Assembly (NCBI GenBank): GCA_028724525.1 | Contig: JAQYCV010000039.1 | Location: 1 to 64,000 of the forward strand | DNA from: Clostridiales bacterium | GTDB lineage: Bacteria > Bacillota > Clostridia > Saccharofermentanales > DTU023 | Direction: 5' to 3' | Length of the DNA: 64,000 nt | Shown: positions 26,186 through 35,649 of the stretch, one piece after another | Layout of the letters: every line of letters begins with the position of its first letter | Numbering within the stretch: position 1 is the stretch's first letter | Position numbers and translations under genes: made by a program | Notes under the pieces: generated by a model | Seen by the model: the letters and a program-made list of their open reading frames with translations, nothing else | What the model was told of the DNA's origin: nothing | The model's database searches: none

Positions 26186-27292
26186 ATGAAGTCTACGCAA
26201 GCTCGAGTGAAAATCTACACGGATGGTGCCTGCTCCGGCAACCCTGGCCCCGGCGCCTGGGCTGCTATTTTAATATTTGGCGAAATTGAGAAGGAAATTT
26301 CTGGTTTCGCGGAAGAAACGACCAATAACCGTATGGAGATGCAAGCGGCCATCGAGGGCTTAAAGGCTCTCAAGCAGGCATGCTCTGTTGACCTCTATTC
26401 TGATTCAGCTTATTTAGTCTCTGGTTTTAATAAGGGATGGCTCGAAAATTGGCAGAAGAAGGGCTGGCAGAACGCTGCTGGCAATCCTGTCAGCAATATC
26501 GATCTCTGGCAGGAGCTCTTGAGCCTGTCATCTCAGCATGATATCAGTTGGCATAAGGTTAAGGGCCATGCAGATAACCCCTATAACAATCGCTGTGATG
26601 AGCTGGCGCGGAACTTAATTAAGAGGCAAAGAAATGTTTGGCCAGAAGCTCTTGGCTTAGATGAGCCTATAGCAGAACCTCAAGCCCCAAAACAGTCTAG
26701 CCTGCCAACTGCTCAGCTACAACATTTTGCTCATTTAGATGAAGAGATACTGTCAGATACTTGCATTTTTGAAGGCAAAATTATAGATTTTCATCATTAT
26801 AAAATTAAAACAGCTGCAGGACGGGAAGCTTGGCGAGAAGTTGTTCATCATGGTGGTGGAGTCGGGATTGTTGCGCTCACACCGGACCATGAAGTACTTT
26901 TAGTCCATCAGTATCGGCTTGCTGCCGGCCAGGTTTTACAAGAGATTCCCGCAGGCTGTTTGGAGGCCCAAGAAGATCCCTTAGAGGCTGCTAAACGTGA
27001 GTTAGAAGAAGAGACAGGTTATCGAGCTCGGACCTGGTATAAGCTGGGCGAGTTTTTTGTCTCTCCAGGCTATACAAATGAAATTATTCACCTATTCTTG
27101 GCAGTAGATCTTGAACTGGGCAAGCAACATTTGGACCCAGATGAGTACCTGAATGTGGTGTTGCTACCCTTGAACCAGGCCATAGAGGATGTTCGCCGGC
27201 TGAAAATTCATGATGCTAAGACCTTGATTGGACTTAGCTTGACCGAGGATTGGTTAAGGCAGAAGGGAGGGCAAGCCGGTGGCGAAAGCTAA
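26186..27292 (+). CDS. RNase HI - NUDIX hydrolase fusion protein
   Basis: The ATG at 26186 has a GGGGAG site; the track start is 30 bases earlier. The 368-residue protein has two domains. Residues 5-150 are RNase HI with all four catalytic acids: D13 in YTDGACSGNPGPG, E51 in NNRMEMQ, D73 in YSDSAY and D138 in NNRCDELA, plus H128. After a Pro/Gln-rich linker (about 155-185), residues 190-365 form a NUDIX domain with a full box at 257-279 (GCLEAQE...RELEEETGY). The second domain resembles ADP-ribose pyrophosphatase (NudF-like), including HHGGGVGIVAL and an SPGYTNE segment. The first cuts RNA in RNA:DNA hybrids; the second probably hydrolyses ADP-ribose. It overlaps ftsK by 14 bases. Confidence 0.9.
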   Translation: MKSTQARVKIYTDGACSGNPGPGAWAAILIFGEIEKEISGFAEETTNNRMEMQAAIEGLKALKQACSVDLYSDSAYLVSGFNKGWLENWQKKGWQNAAGNPVSNIDLWQELLSLSSQHDISWHKVKGHADNPYNNRCDELARNLIKRQRNVWPEALGLDEPIAEPQAPKQSSLPTAQLQHFAHLDEEILSDTCIFEGKIIDFHHYKIKTAAGREAWREVVHHGGGVGIVALTPDHEVLLVHQYRLAAGQVLQEIPAGCLEAQEDPLEAAKRELEEETGYRARTWYKLGEFFVSPGYTNEIIHLFLAVDLELGKQHLDPDEYLNVVLLPLNQAIEDVRRLKIHDAKTLIGLSLTEDWLRQKGGQAGGES

Positions 27293-30050
27293 GCCAAAAC
27301 AAGCAATCGAACAAGCAGAAGCTTCTCAGTCAGGTTCCTCTCCAGAGTCGAGTGACCAACTAGTGGGAAGAGATAAAACGTCTGAACTTCTTGCTATTTT
27401 ATTGCTGGGTCTTGCCCTGCTTTTGGCTTTTCTCTTATGGGCTCCGCAAAGCCTGACAGGTGCTCTGGGCCGGGGCTTTTCTAGCTTGACCACAGGCTTG
27501 CTAGGAACTTTTAGTTTGGTCCTTCCTATTCTATTTGCTCTCCTAGCAGGAGCCGCATATATACAAAAGCCCGGCTTAGACCGCTGGCAGAAAATTTCAA
27601 ACTTCCTGATATTTATTATTGTTATCATAGGCTTATTGTCTGTCCTGACCCTGGACCTCTCGAAGATTGAAGCGGCGAGCCTAAAAGAAGGCAGGCACTC
27701 TGCTTGGGAGGCCGTTAAACTCTATTGGCAATCCGGCGGGCAACCAGGCCTCCTTGCACAAGGGACTTGGTGGTCAGGAGGCTTGATCGGTAACATTCTG
27801 GCAGTTGGACTCATTAGCTTAGTGGGGAAGACAGGGAGCCTAATCCTTCTTATCCCTATGCTCTTCGCGTTAGCTATACTAATTTTCGGCGTTTCTTGGC
27901 GGCAGACTTTCCGCAAGACTGCTGAAGGGGTTAGCCAGACTGGTAAGTTCTTGGGTAACTGGGGCAAAGATCTTTTGGAGAAAAAAATACACATGCAAGA
28001 TAATCAATATAAAGAAAACCCTCAATTAAATAGCGAAGCAACATCTGACTTTGGTCAGATTGACTCTGATTCTACTGGGGAATTTGAGCGGCCAGTAGAG
28101 CCTAGACCGACGAGACCTAAATTTTCTTTTGAATTTCCTGAAGGGAATTGGCTCAAGGATGATTTTGGTAATGCGCCTGCTTTAGAACCCCTAGACCATC
28201 CTTTGCTTGAAAACCGTCAGACTGATTTTTTCCCTCCCAGTCTTCAGGAAGATTTGCCCTTGAATTTAGATACTCGGTCTGGCCAGCCAACAGAGAATAC
28301 AATTCGCCCAGCCTTTATTCCCCTTAAACATGAATACCTTATGTTTGCAGAAAATGCTAAGGAAAGGGGAGAGGACTTACTTGACATAAAGTCTACTTCT
28401 GGATTAACACAGCCCAAGCTTGACAGGATATCAGAAAATGATGATTTGGCCGAGATTGCTTCCCGTATTCAAGAGGGGGAGGATAATTTTGGTGATGATA
28501 GCCGGGAAGATTGGGAAGACCGTTCCGCGTCTGATACGAGTGCCAAGAAAGTGCGTAAGTTTAAGGCCGGACAAACTAATATTTTTGCTAATTACCTCCC
28601 TCCTTCCAGTGACCTGCTCATTGCGGATGAGCATGCTGGAGAAGCGGAAAATAAGGAGGAGATCCGGCTCTTAGGGGCTAAATTAGAGACAACATTGCAG
28701 GACTTTGGTGTACAGGCCAAAGTGGTGAATTTTATGACCGGACCTACCATTTCCCGCTTTGAAGTCAAGCCGGGACCTGGCGTAAAAGTTTCCCGTATTG
28801 TCAATTTGTCTGATGATATTGCCCTAGCTCTAGCTGCCTCTTCGGTTCGCATTGAAGCGCCTATTCCGGGCAAGTCCGCAGTTGGTATTGAGATCCCCAA
28901 TAAGAAAACTCAAGCAGTTCGTTTGCGTAATATTTTGGAGAGTCAGGAGTTCAAGCACAGCAAGAGCTTAATTTCTGCTGCTCTGGGTCGTAATATTCAA
29001 GGGGAGCCTATCTTGTGTGACTTATCGTCCATGCCCCACTTGCTTATTGCTGGGGCCACAGGATCGGGTAAATCGGTCTGTATTAATGCTATTTTGATCT
29101 CTTTGCTTTATAAGGCGTCCCCCCAAGATCTCCGCCTGGTGATGATTGACCCTAAGGTGGTTGAACTTTCTGTCTACAACGGTATTCCCCACCTTGAAAC
29201 TCCTGTGGTCACTGATCCTAAAAAGGCCTATGGAGTATTAGAGTGGGCGGTTAAAGAGATGGAGAGGCGCTACCGCCTCTTTGCGGATAATTCTGTCAGA
29301 GACTTCAAGGCTTATAATGAGCTAGTCCGACAAGGCTCAGTCGAGGATGGTGAGCACCTGCCCTATATCTTGCTCGTGATCGATGAACTTTCCGATCTCA
29401 TGGCCACAACCCCAACGGAAGTTGAAGATGCTATTGCCCGTCTGACTTCTATGGCCAGAGCTGCGGGGATTCACCTGATTATTGCGACCCAAAGACCATC
29501 TGTTGATGTCATTACTGGCGTGATCAAAGCAAACATTCCCTCGCGCATTTCATTTGCGGTGGCTTCCCAGGTGGATTCACGGACCATTTTAGATATGGGC
29601 GGTGCGGAAAAGCTTCTTGGCAAGGGCGATATGCTCTATTATCCTCAGTCAGCCTCTAAACCTTTGCGAGGACAGGGTGCCTTTGTTACCGATGCAGAAG
29701 TCGAACGTGTCGTTTCTTATCTTAAGGGCTTGTATGCGACAGATTACAACGAAGAGTTAAGAAAAGACCTGGAAAATGTGGGTAATCCTCAAATCAAGTC
29801 TGGCGCTTTATCCAGCGAAGAAGATGAAGAAGACGACCTTCTCTATGAGGCCTTGCGTACAGTATTAGAAAGTGACTATGCCTCTGTATCGCTCTTACAA
29901 AGAAGATTGAATGTCGGCTATCCGCGAGCTGCGCGCATGGTTGATACAATGCATGAGCGTGGTTGGGTGGGGCCCTTCGAGGGAAGTAAACCCCGCAAAT
30001 TGACCATTAGTAAAGAGGAAGCCCAGGAGATCATCGACTTAAATAGTTAA
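27279..30050 (+). CDS. ftsK: DNA translocase FtsK/SpoIIIE
   Basis: The start is GTG 27279, with an AAGGGAGGG site inside the fusion gene. The 923-residue protein has four or five N-terminal membrane helices, a poorly conserved acidic linker (about 230-440), then the motor: alpha domain (TGPTISRFEVKPGPGVKVSRI), Walker A GATGSGKSVCIN, Walker B ILLVIDELSDLM, and LIIATQRPSVDVITGVIKAN. A C-terminal winged-helix gamma domain (SVSLLQRRLNVGYPRAARMVD) reads KOPS/SRS-like sites. It moves chromosome DNA through the septum. Whether it serves division or sporulation cannot be told from sequence. Confidence 0.95.
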   Translation: MAKAKPKQAIEQAEASQSGSSPESSDQLVGRDKTSELLAILLLGLALLLAFLLWAPQSLTGALGRGFSSLTTGLLGTFSLVLPILFALLAGAAYIQKPGLDRWQKISNFLIFIIVIIGLLSVLTLDLSKIEAASLKEGRHSAWEAVKLYWQSGGQPGLLAQGTWWSGGLIGNILAVGLISLVGKTGSLILLIPMLFALAILIFGVSWRQTFRKTAEGVSQTGKFLGNWGKDLLEKKIHMQDNQYKENPQLNSEATSDFGQIDSDSTGEFERPVEPRPTRPKFSFEFPEGNWLKDDFGNAPALEPLDHPLLENRQTDFFPPSLQEDLPLNLDTRSGQPTENTIRPAFIPLKHEYLMFAENAKERGEDLLDIKSTSGLTQPKLDRISENDDLAEIASRIQEGEDNFGDDSREDWEDRSASDTSAKKVRKFKAGQTNIFANYLPPSSDLLIADEHAGEAENKEEIRLLGAKLETTLQDFGVQAKVVNFMTGPTISRFEVKPGPGVKVSRIVNLSDDIALALAASSVRIEAPIPGKSAVGIEIPNKKTQAVRLRNILESQEFKHSKSLISAALGRNIQGEPILCDLSSMPHLLIAGATGSGKSVCINAILISLLYKASPQDLRLVMIDPKVVELSVYNGIPHLETPVVTDPKKAYGVLEWAVKEMERRYRLFADNSVRDFKAYNELVRQGSVEDGEHLPYILLVIDELSDLMATTPTEVEDAIARLTSMARAAGIHLIIATQRPSVDVITGVIKANIPSRISFAVASQVDSRTILDMGGAEKLLGKGDMLYYPQSASKPLRGQGAFVTDAEVERVVSYLKGLYATDYNEELRKDLENVGNPQIKSGALSSEEDEEDDLLYEALRTVLESDYASVSLLQRRLNVGYPRAARMVDTMHERGWVGPFEGSKPRKLTISKEEAQEIIDLNS

Positions 30051-30136
30051 TAAGGGGCAGCTTTTCTGGCTAAACCCTAAAAGCAGTCGGCTATCTGTTA
30101 AGTTACCAAGCCTGCACTGCATAGAAAGAGGTAAGT

Positions 30137-30988
30137 ATGGACATTATTAAGGGAAAACCCATTGCCGATCAAATTAAAGGCAAGGTACAAAAGGCAGTTG
30201 AAGAGCTCAAGGCCCAGGGAAAGCGTTTACCAGGCCTTGCTGTTGTCCGGATGAACGACGATCCGGCATCTGCTACCTATGTGCGTAACATCATCAAGGC
30301 CGGCGAGAATGTCGGTTTTGTGTGTACGTTACACCAGCTAGATCTGGACCTCAGCCAGGATCAGGTAATAGCTGAAATTGAAAAGCTCAACCAGGATGAA
30401 AGGGTAGATGGCATTATTTTGCAAATGCCTATGCCCAAGCATATTAATGTCAAAACGGTGACAGAAACAATTGCTTTTGCTAAAGATGTTGAGGGGGTCA
30501 CCGTGGTCAACGCCGGCAAACTTTTTGTGGGTGATAAGGGCTTTGTCCCATGCACACCTCAGGCGGTCATGGAAATTTTGCATGCTATGGATTTATCCTT
30601 GGAAGGCAAGCACGCTGTTGTGATTGGTCGGTCCAATGTTGTGGGTAAGCCTGTTTCCATCTTATTGCAAAAAGATAATTGCACCGTGACTATGTGCCAC
30701 TCTCGTTCCAAGGATTTACCCGGTCTTGCCAGACAAGCAGATATTTTAGTCTGCGCCGTAGGCAAAGCTAAGATGGTTGATGCCACTTATACCAATCCTG
30801 ACCAAGTTATTATTGATGTTGCGATCAACTTAGACGAGAATGGCAAGCTTTGCGGTGATGTCGACTTTGCAGATGTTGAGGGCAAGGTTCAAGCCATTAC
30901 CCCTGTACCGGGTGGAGTGGGCACCGTCACAAACGCTGTTCTCCTCCAGTCTACTTTGGCAGCCTATCAAGAGCATGCTATCCAATAA
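30137..30988 (+). CDS. folD: Bifunctional methylenetetrahydrofolate dehydrogenase/cyclohydrolase
   Basis: The 283-residue enzyme has the FolD signature YVRNIIKAGE with the catalytic Lys, the substrate segment DGIILQMPMPKHIN, the cofactor loop VIGRSNVVGKPVSILL and the final PVPGGVGTVTNAVLL. It converts 5,10-methylene-THF to 10-formyl-THF in the cytosol. With glyA, also in this window, it is part of the one-carbon pathway, though not co-located. The start follows AGAGGTAAGT. Its end overlaps the start of the cinA-like gene by about 14 bases. Confidence 0.96.
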   Translation: MDIIKGKPIADQIKGKVQKAVEELKAQGKRLPGLAVVRMNDDPASATYVRNIIKAGENVGFVCTLHQLDLDLSQDQVIAEIEKLNQDERVDGIILQMPMPKHINVKTVTETIAFAKDVEGVTVVNAGKLFVGDKGFVPCTPQAVMEILHAMDLSLEGKHAVVIGRSNVVGKPVSILLQKDNCTVTMCHSRSKDLPGLARQADILVCAVGKAKMVDATYTNPDQVIIDVAINLDENGKLCGDVDFADVEGKVQAITPVPGGVGTVTNAVLLQSTLAAYQEHAIQ

Positions 30989-31496
30989 AATATACCCACA
31001 GAATCCCCTGTCCCAAAATACAGAGGACCTGGCTTGCCAGGTCCTCTCTCTACTAATTCAACGGGGAGAGACATTAGCCACCGCTGAATCTTGTACGGCT
31101 GGCTTAATTGTAGCTGCATTAGGCCGTATACCTGGTGCATCTAAGTCTTTGCTAGGTGGACTGGTCACCTATACAGAAGACCTTAAGCAAAGTCTATTAG
31201 GCGTTAAGGCCCAGAGTCTGGCCAGCTATGGCGTTGTGAGTGAAGAAGTGGCGGGCGAAATGGTGATGGGGCTTAAGGATCGCTTGAAACCTGACTTAGC
31301 CCTGTCTGTGACTGGTCTTGCTGGGCCAGGCGGAGGCACGGAGATTTTAGCGGTCGGCACGGTATGCTTTGGCCTTGCTTATAAAGACAAAATAGAAACA
31401 TGGACCAGCCATTTTGCGGGAGACCGCAGGCAAGTCCAGAATGCCGCCTGCCAAGAAGCTTTGGCCAAAGCTGTACACATACTCAAGCATGTTTAG
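30975..31496 (+). CDS. pncC: CinA C-terminal-type nicotinamide-nucleotide amidohydrolase
   Basis: The track ORF begins inside folD. The ATG at 30975, overlapping the folD stop, gives a 173-residue protein starting MLSNKIYPQ. It is only the C-terminal CinA domain, with ATAESCTAGLIVAALGRIPGAS, GGLVTYTEDLKQSLLGV and SVTGLAGPGGGT. This domain deamidates nicotinamide mononucleotide in the pyridine nucleotide salvage cycle. The N-terminal MoeA/MogA-like half of full CinA is missing. It lies just upstream of recA, as cinA does in many Firmicutes. Confidence 0.9.
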   Translation: MLSNKIYPQNPLSQNTEDLACQVLSLLIQRGETLATAESCTAGLIVAALGRIPGASKSLLGGLVTYTEDLKQSLLGVKAQSLASYGVVSEEVAGEMVMGLKDRLKPDLALSVTGLAGPGGGTEILAVGTVCFGLAYKDKIETWTSHFAGDRRQVQNAACQEALAKAVHILKHV

Positions 31497-31539
31497 GTGA
31501 AATAAGCAGTGAATGTCGTCCTTTGTCGCGTGAAAGTCC

Positions 31540-31568
31540 TTGCACTTGCATTCGGCCTTGACTATAAT
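31540..31568 (+). promoter_or_regulatory. Sigma-A promoter of recA
   Basis: TTGCAC (31540-31545) and a perfect TATAAT (31563-31568) are separated by 17 bases, about 33 bases before the ATG. I saw no GAAC-N4-GTTC LexA box of the Gram-positive type around it. Confidence 0.75.
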
Positions 31569-31600
31569 TTGAGTGTCTTACATGAAAGCGAGGATCTTAT

Positions 31601-32755
31601 ATGGCTAAGAAACGTGGAGGAAAATCCTCTCAATTAGTAGAACCGGTTAGCTCTGAGGCCAGAAAAGCGGCTTTAGATTTGGCCTTAAATCAAATAGAGA
31701 AGCAATTCGGCAAGGGTGCTATCCAGATCCTAGGTGATGAACACAGGGAGAGAATTGCCGCTATATCTACAGGAGCCCTATCTCTTGATGTTGCCCTGGG
31801 TATTGGAGGGATTCCCCGTGGTCGGGTCACGGAGATTTATGGACCGGAATCTTCTGGTAAAACAACTCTGGCCCTACATGTTATCGCTCAAGCACAAGAA
31901 GAGGGCGGGATTGCCGCTTTTATTGATGCTGAACATGCCCTCGATCCCACTTATGCGGAAAGAATTGGGGTAGATCTGGACAATCTTATTGTTTCCCAGC
32001 CCGATAATGGGGAGCAGGCCTTGGAAATCACGGAAGCTCTAGCAAGATCTGGAGCAGTCGACCTGATTGTTGTGGACTCTGTAGCCGCATTAGTGCCCAA
32101 AGCAGAAATTGATGGCGAAATGGGAGATTCTTTGCCCGGTCAACAAGCCCGGCTCATGTCTCAGGCCCTGCGCAAGCTAGCTGCGGTATTAGGGAAATCC
32201 GAAACAGCGGTTATCTTTATCAACCAATTGCGAGAAAAAATTGGGATTATGTTTGGTAATCCTGAGACCACTACGGGCGGCCGCGCTCTAAAGTTCTATT
32301 CTTCCGTGCGCTTAGACGTCCGCCGTATTGAGACCTTGAAAGACGGCAACGAATCTATCGGATCTCGCACGCGGGTTCGAGTCGTTAAAAACAAGGTAGC
32401 GCCCCCCTTTACAGAAGCCGAATTTGATATTCTCTATGGCAAGGGCATATCAGATGAATCCTCTATCCTCGATATGGGTGCTGATCTCGATATCATTGAA
32501 AAATCAGGATCCTGGTACTCCTACAATGGAGAGCGGATGGCACAAGGTCGTGATAACGCCCGGACATGGCTGGAAGAAAAGCCTGAGATTGCTGAAGAGA
32601 TCCGCCAAAAAATCCTGGATTACTACATGCCAGATGAGAATGAGGAGATCGATGATAAGGAAGCCGAGTCAGATCAGGCAGAAGTGGATAAGCCGGCAAA
32701 TAGCAAGTCCCAGGCAACCGACGATGTAGATGCTTTGCTTAATCTAGATATTTAA
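31601..32755 (+). CDS. recA: Recombinase RecA
   Basis: The 384-residue protein has the RecA core: [16 protein letters not shown], Walker [10 protein letters not shown], Walker B region [16 protein letters not shown], loop 1 [19 protein letters not shown] and loop 2 [25 protein letters not shown]. The acidic C-terminal tail ([14 protein letters not shown]) is longer than in the shortest forms. It forms filaments on single-stranded DNA for strand exchange and LexA cleavage. The stop TAA shares its last base with the recX start, so RecA and its modulator are made together. Confidence 0.98.
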   Translation: MAKKRGGKSSQLVEPVSSEARKAALDLALNQIEKQFGKGAIQILGDEHRERIAAISTGALSLDVALGIGGIPRGRVTEIYGPESSGKTTLALHVIAQAQEEGGIAAFIDAEHALDPTYAERIGVDLDNLIVSQPDNGEQALEITEALARSGAVDLIVVDSVAALVPKAEIDGEMGDSLPGQQARLMSQALRKLAAVLGKSETAVIFINQLREKIGIMFGNPETTTGGRALKFYSSVRLDVRRIETLKDGNESIGSRTRVRVVKNKVAPPFTEAEFDILYGKGISDESSILDMGADLDIIEKSGSWYSYNGERMAQGRDNARTWLEEKPEIAEEIRQKILDYYMPDENEEIDDKEAESDQAEVDKPANSKSQATDDVDALLNLDI

Positions 32756-33417
32756 TGGATAAAAGTCCAGATAAATCGCAACTAGACTCTAAGCAGGGCG
32801 ACCAATACCGCCAAGATCGCTTAGCTAAGGCTCGTAGCATTGTCGACCTGTATCAGCAAGGAGGGGCGGAGGCCAATCCGCCCCAGATTCATACCCTTCA
32901 GGATGCTCCCGACTTCAGAAGAACTCCTAGGGCAGAGACTGGGTCAGAAGACACTGATCAGGCCCTTTATCTCAAGGCAAGAGAGACAGCTGTACGCTAT
33001 ATTGGACTTGATAAGGGAAAGTCCTCAGGTAAGGTCCGTGACAGTCTCATGCAGAAGGGCTATGATTCCGATCTTGCTAGTCGTGTCGTCCATGATCTCA
33101 TAGCCCTAGGCTATATTGATGATAAGCGCGCCTGTGCCAAGATCGCTCGTCGTCACCATGGTAAAAGGGCTAAGTCCCGCTCCTATATGAAATTTCTCTT
33201 CATACAGCAAGGGGTCCAAGAAGATGTGGCCGAATCTTACCTTGAGGTCTTGCCGAGTGATTCTGCGTCTTTGGAAGATTTTTTATGCGACCAGATGTCA
33301 GATTTAGATGGAGCAGACCGAGAAGCTCGCCTGGTGCGACGCTTACAGTCTAGAGGTTATAATTATGGTCTCATCACAAGAGTAATAAGGCGGTTAAAGG
33401 AAACACATGCCAGATAA
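32755..33417 (+). CDS. recX: Regulatory protein RecX
   Basis: The 220-residue protein has the three-helix RecX repeats, with GKSSGKVRDSLMQKGYDSDLASRVVHDLIALGYIDDKRACA as the most conserved part. It starts with a polar N-terminal stretch of about 70 residues. It binds RecA filaments and limits their activity. The ATG overlaps the recA stop by one base and its end overlaps rimO by 11 bases, so the order recA-recX-rimO is one translated unit. Confidence 0.85.
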   Translation: MDKSPDKSQLDSKQGDQYRQDRLAKARSIVDLYQQGGAEANPPQIHTLQDAPDFRRTPRAETGSEDTDQALYLKARETAVRYIGLDKGKSSGKVRDSLMQKGYDSDLASRVVHDLIALGYIDDKRACAKIARRHHGKRAKSRSYMKFLFIQQGVQEDVAESYLEVLPSDSASLEDFLCDQMSDLDGADREARLVRRLQSRGYNYGLITRVIRRLKETHAR

Positions 33418-34753
33418 GTTTTACCTCCTATCCTTAGGTTGTCCCAAAAATGAAGTAGATGCGGAAGCCATGTCAGCTATGCTAACAAAAGCGGGCTTCC
33501 AGGCCGTGGCCGATCCCCAAGAGGCAAAATTTCTTTTGGTTAATACCTGCGGCTTTATTAAATCTGCCCAGGAAGAGGCGATCAGCGTCATCTTGGATTT
33601 AGCTGAAGTCAAGGCGACAAGGATTGCCAAGGATCAGGAAGTTTACTTGATCGTGACGGGTTGCTTGTCCCAGCGCTTTGGTAAGGATATCTATCAAGAA
33701 CTCACCGAGGTTGACGCTTGCTTAGGGACGGCGGAGTATCAGGATATCGTTTCAGTCTGCCAAGCTTTAGCTATGAATAGCTACCAGCCGCATATCCCTC
33801 AAGGTCGGGGATCCCTTACCCATTTGGAAGAACTACACCCGCCTGTTCCTGGTCGCACTTATGCTTACTTGAAAATAGCCGAAGGCTGCTCCAATGCCTG
33901 CGCTTTTTGTGCTATTCCTTCCATCCGGGGCGGTCAGAAGTCTCGTCCGATTGAAGATTTAGTCCGCGAAGCGGAATACTATGTTGATCTTGGTTACCAA
34001 GAATTAATTCTCGTTGCCCAGGATACTACACGCTACGGTTCTGACCTCTATGGGAAAAACTCTTTAGTCGAGCTTTTGACCGCTCTTTTAGAAATAAGAG
34101 GAATGGTTCCTCTGCGTCTCATGTACGTCTACGGAGATGCTTTCTCTGAAGATTTGATCGACCTCATCGCCAAGGAAGACAAGATTCTCCCCTATATTGA
34201 CTTGCCCATACAGCATGCCTCTAATAAAATTCTTAAAGCCATGCGGCGGCGGGAGACACAGGAAGATATTCGTAGCTTAATCCATAAGCTTAGGTCACGA
34301 ATTCCTCAGCTTATTTTGCGGTCTACTGTCATGGTGGGATTTCCGGGTGAAACAGAGGCGGACTATCAAGAACTACTCAATTTTATTCAAGAAATCCGCT
34401 TTGACCGTTTGGGCTGCTTTATTTTTTCTCCGGAAGATGGAACTCTAGCAGCATGCCTGCCTGACCGGATTAACCCAGATGTTGCTCAGGCCCGCTATAA
34501 TCAGCTCATGGATACACAGGCCACTATCAGTCTTGCCTCTAATCAAGCCCGACTGGGTGAAATTTGCCAGGTGATGATTGACGGTGTCTTGGAAAATAGC
34601 CCATATTTCATCGGCCGTTCTTATGCAGAAGCCCCAGATATCGACCCGGAGATCTTAGTTTTGGCTCAGGATCCTGATTTAGATCTGGGTCAGGTGCGCA
34701 AGTGCAAGATTATAGATGCAGATACCTATAGTCTTACTGCCATGAGTCTCTAG
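33407..34753 (+). CDS. rimO: Ribosomal protein S12 methylthiotransferase RimO
   Basis: The 448-residue protein has an N-terminal UPF0004 domain (LSLGCPKNEVDAEAM and NTCGFI with cluster-binding cysteines), a radical SAM domain with CSNACAFCAIP and IRGGQKSR, and a C-terminal TRAM-type domain. LGCPKNEVD and CSNACAFCAIPSIRG separate RimO from the tRNA enzyme MiaB. It methylthiolates an Asp of S12 on the ribosome. It overlaps recX and is followed after 14 bases by pgsA, a gene pair common in Clostridia. Confidence 0.95.
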   Translation: MPDKFYLLSLGCPKNEVDAEAMSAMLTKAGFQAVADPQEAKFLLVNTCGFIKSAQEEAISVILDLAEVKATRIAKDQEVYLIVTGCLSQRFGKDIYQELTEVDACLGTAEYQDIVSVCQALAMNSYQPHIPQGRGSLTHLEELHPPVPGRTYAYLKIAEGCSNACAFCAIPSIRGGQKSRPIEDLVREAEYYVDLGYQELILVAQDTTRYGSDLYGKNSLVELLTALLEIRGMVPLRLMYVYGDAFSEDLIDLIAKEDKILPYIDLPIQHASNKILKAMRRRETQEDIRSLIHKLRSRIPQLILRSTVMVGFPGETEADYQELLNFIQEIRFDRLGCFIFSPEDGTLAACLPDRINPDVAQARYNQLMDTQATISLASNQARLGEICQVMIDGVLENSPYFIGRSYAEAPDIDPEILVLAQDPDLDLGQVRKCKIIDADTYSLTAMSL

Positions 34754-34767
34754 AAGAGGAGACCCCT

Positions 34768-35355
34768 ATGAATCTACCTAACAAACTTACTATTTTCCGT
34801 ATTATTTTATTGGTCCCTCTTGTTTTCCTCCTCCTACCCATAGGAGACGGGGCGTGGGCAGATTTTGTGACTAGCCCTGCAGCTAGGATTTGTGCCTTAG
34901 TTACTTTTATTTTGGCCGCTCTCACAGACTTTCTGGATGGCCGTATTGCTCGTAAATATAATTTGATCACTGATTTTGGCAAACTCATGGATTCTTTGGC
35001 CGATAAGCTCCTAGTCCTGGGGACCTTTATGGTCTTCATCCAGCTGGGCCGTGTGCATGCCTTCCTAGTCATTATTATTCTTGCTCGGGAACTCTTAGTG
35101 ACGGGAATCCGCCAGGTTGGAGTGAGCCAAGGACTTGTGATTCCTGCGGGCCCTTTCGGCAAATGGAAGGCTGCCTGCCAAATGGTCACACTAGTTTATC
35201 TCTTAGCTGAACCCCTGCTAGCAGGCTTCTTGGGTGGAGACTTGACCACCTGGCAATTATGGGGCAATATCCTACTTGGCCTTAGCCTCGTTTTGACTGT
35301 GGCTTCTGGCCTTGATTATTTTATAAAGTATCGTGGACTCATGAAAAGTGCTTGA
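34768..35355 (+). CDS. pgsA: CDP-diacylglycerol-glycerol-3-phosphate 3-phosphatidyltransferase
   Basis: The 195-residue membrane protein has the CDP-alcohol phosphatidyltransferase motif D-x2-D-G-x2-A-R-x8-G-x3-D-x3-D, here DFLDGRIARKYNLITDFGKLMDSLAD. It begins MNLPNKLTIFRI, a typical PgsA start, and has about five hydrophobic helices. It makes phosphatidylglycerol-phosphate at the inner membrane. It follows rimO after a GAAGAGGAGA site. Confidence 0.94.
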   Translation: MNLPNKLTIFRIILLVPLVFLLLPIGDGAWADFVTSPAARICALVTFILAALTDFLDGRIARKYNLITDFGKLMDSLADKLLVLGTFMVFIQLGRVHAFLVIIILARELLVTGIRQVGVSQGLVIPAGPFGKWKAACQMVTLVYLLAEPLLAGFLGGDLTTWQLWGNILLGLSLVLTVASGLDYFIKYRGLMKSA

Positions 35356-35380
35356 CTTTATAGAACTGAATAATAAGAAT
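35352..35380 (+). promoter_or_regulatory. Possible weak promoter before acpP
   Basis: TTGACT and AAGAAT are separated by 17 bases at the end of pgsA, about 30 bases upstream of acpP. The -10 matches 4 of 6 consensus bases. Confidence 0.33.
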
Positions 35381-35409
35381 GGAAATAATTTACCAAGGAG
35401 GCTTATTGC

Positions 35410-35649
35410 ATGACACGCGAGGAAATTTTTGAAAAGGTGAGCCAAATTCTAGCGGAGGAATTGGGCTTGGATCCAGAAAGCATCGAGATGGATGCTAATT
35501 TCATTGAAGATCTGAATGCTGATTCTTTGGATATTGTAGACTTAGTGGTCGAAATGGAACATGAATTTGATCTCTCCATTCCTGATGACGAAGCTGAACA
35601 GATTAAAACTGTTGGCGATGCTGTAAACTATATTGCCGATAATCTTTAA
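35410..35649 (+). CDS. acpP: Acyl carrier protein
   Basis: The 79-residue acidic protein carries the phosphopantetheine site DSLD in [16 protein letters not shown] and the ACP fold [17 protein letters not shown]. It shuttles acyl chains in fatty-acid synthesis in the cytosol. It has an AAGGAGG site, and its stop shares a base with the ATG of rnc. plsX and fabD, often just before acpP-rnc, are not here. Confidence 0.97.
   Translation: MTREEIFEKVSQILAEELGLDPESIEMDANFIEDLNADSLDIVDLVVEMEHEFDLSIPDDEAEQIKTVGDAVNYIADNL

Noticed and set aside
31497-31600. LexA (SOS) box at the recA promoter
   Set aside because: No GAAC-N4-GTTC-like sequence is visible near the promoter, so SOS control is not supported by sequence.
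34734-35189. 151-residue antisense ORF over pgsA
   Set aside because: It overlaps the rimO-pgsA junction on the opposite strand; pgsA has its catalytic motif and expected length.
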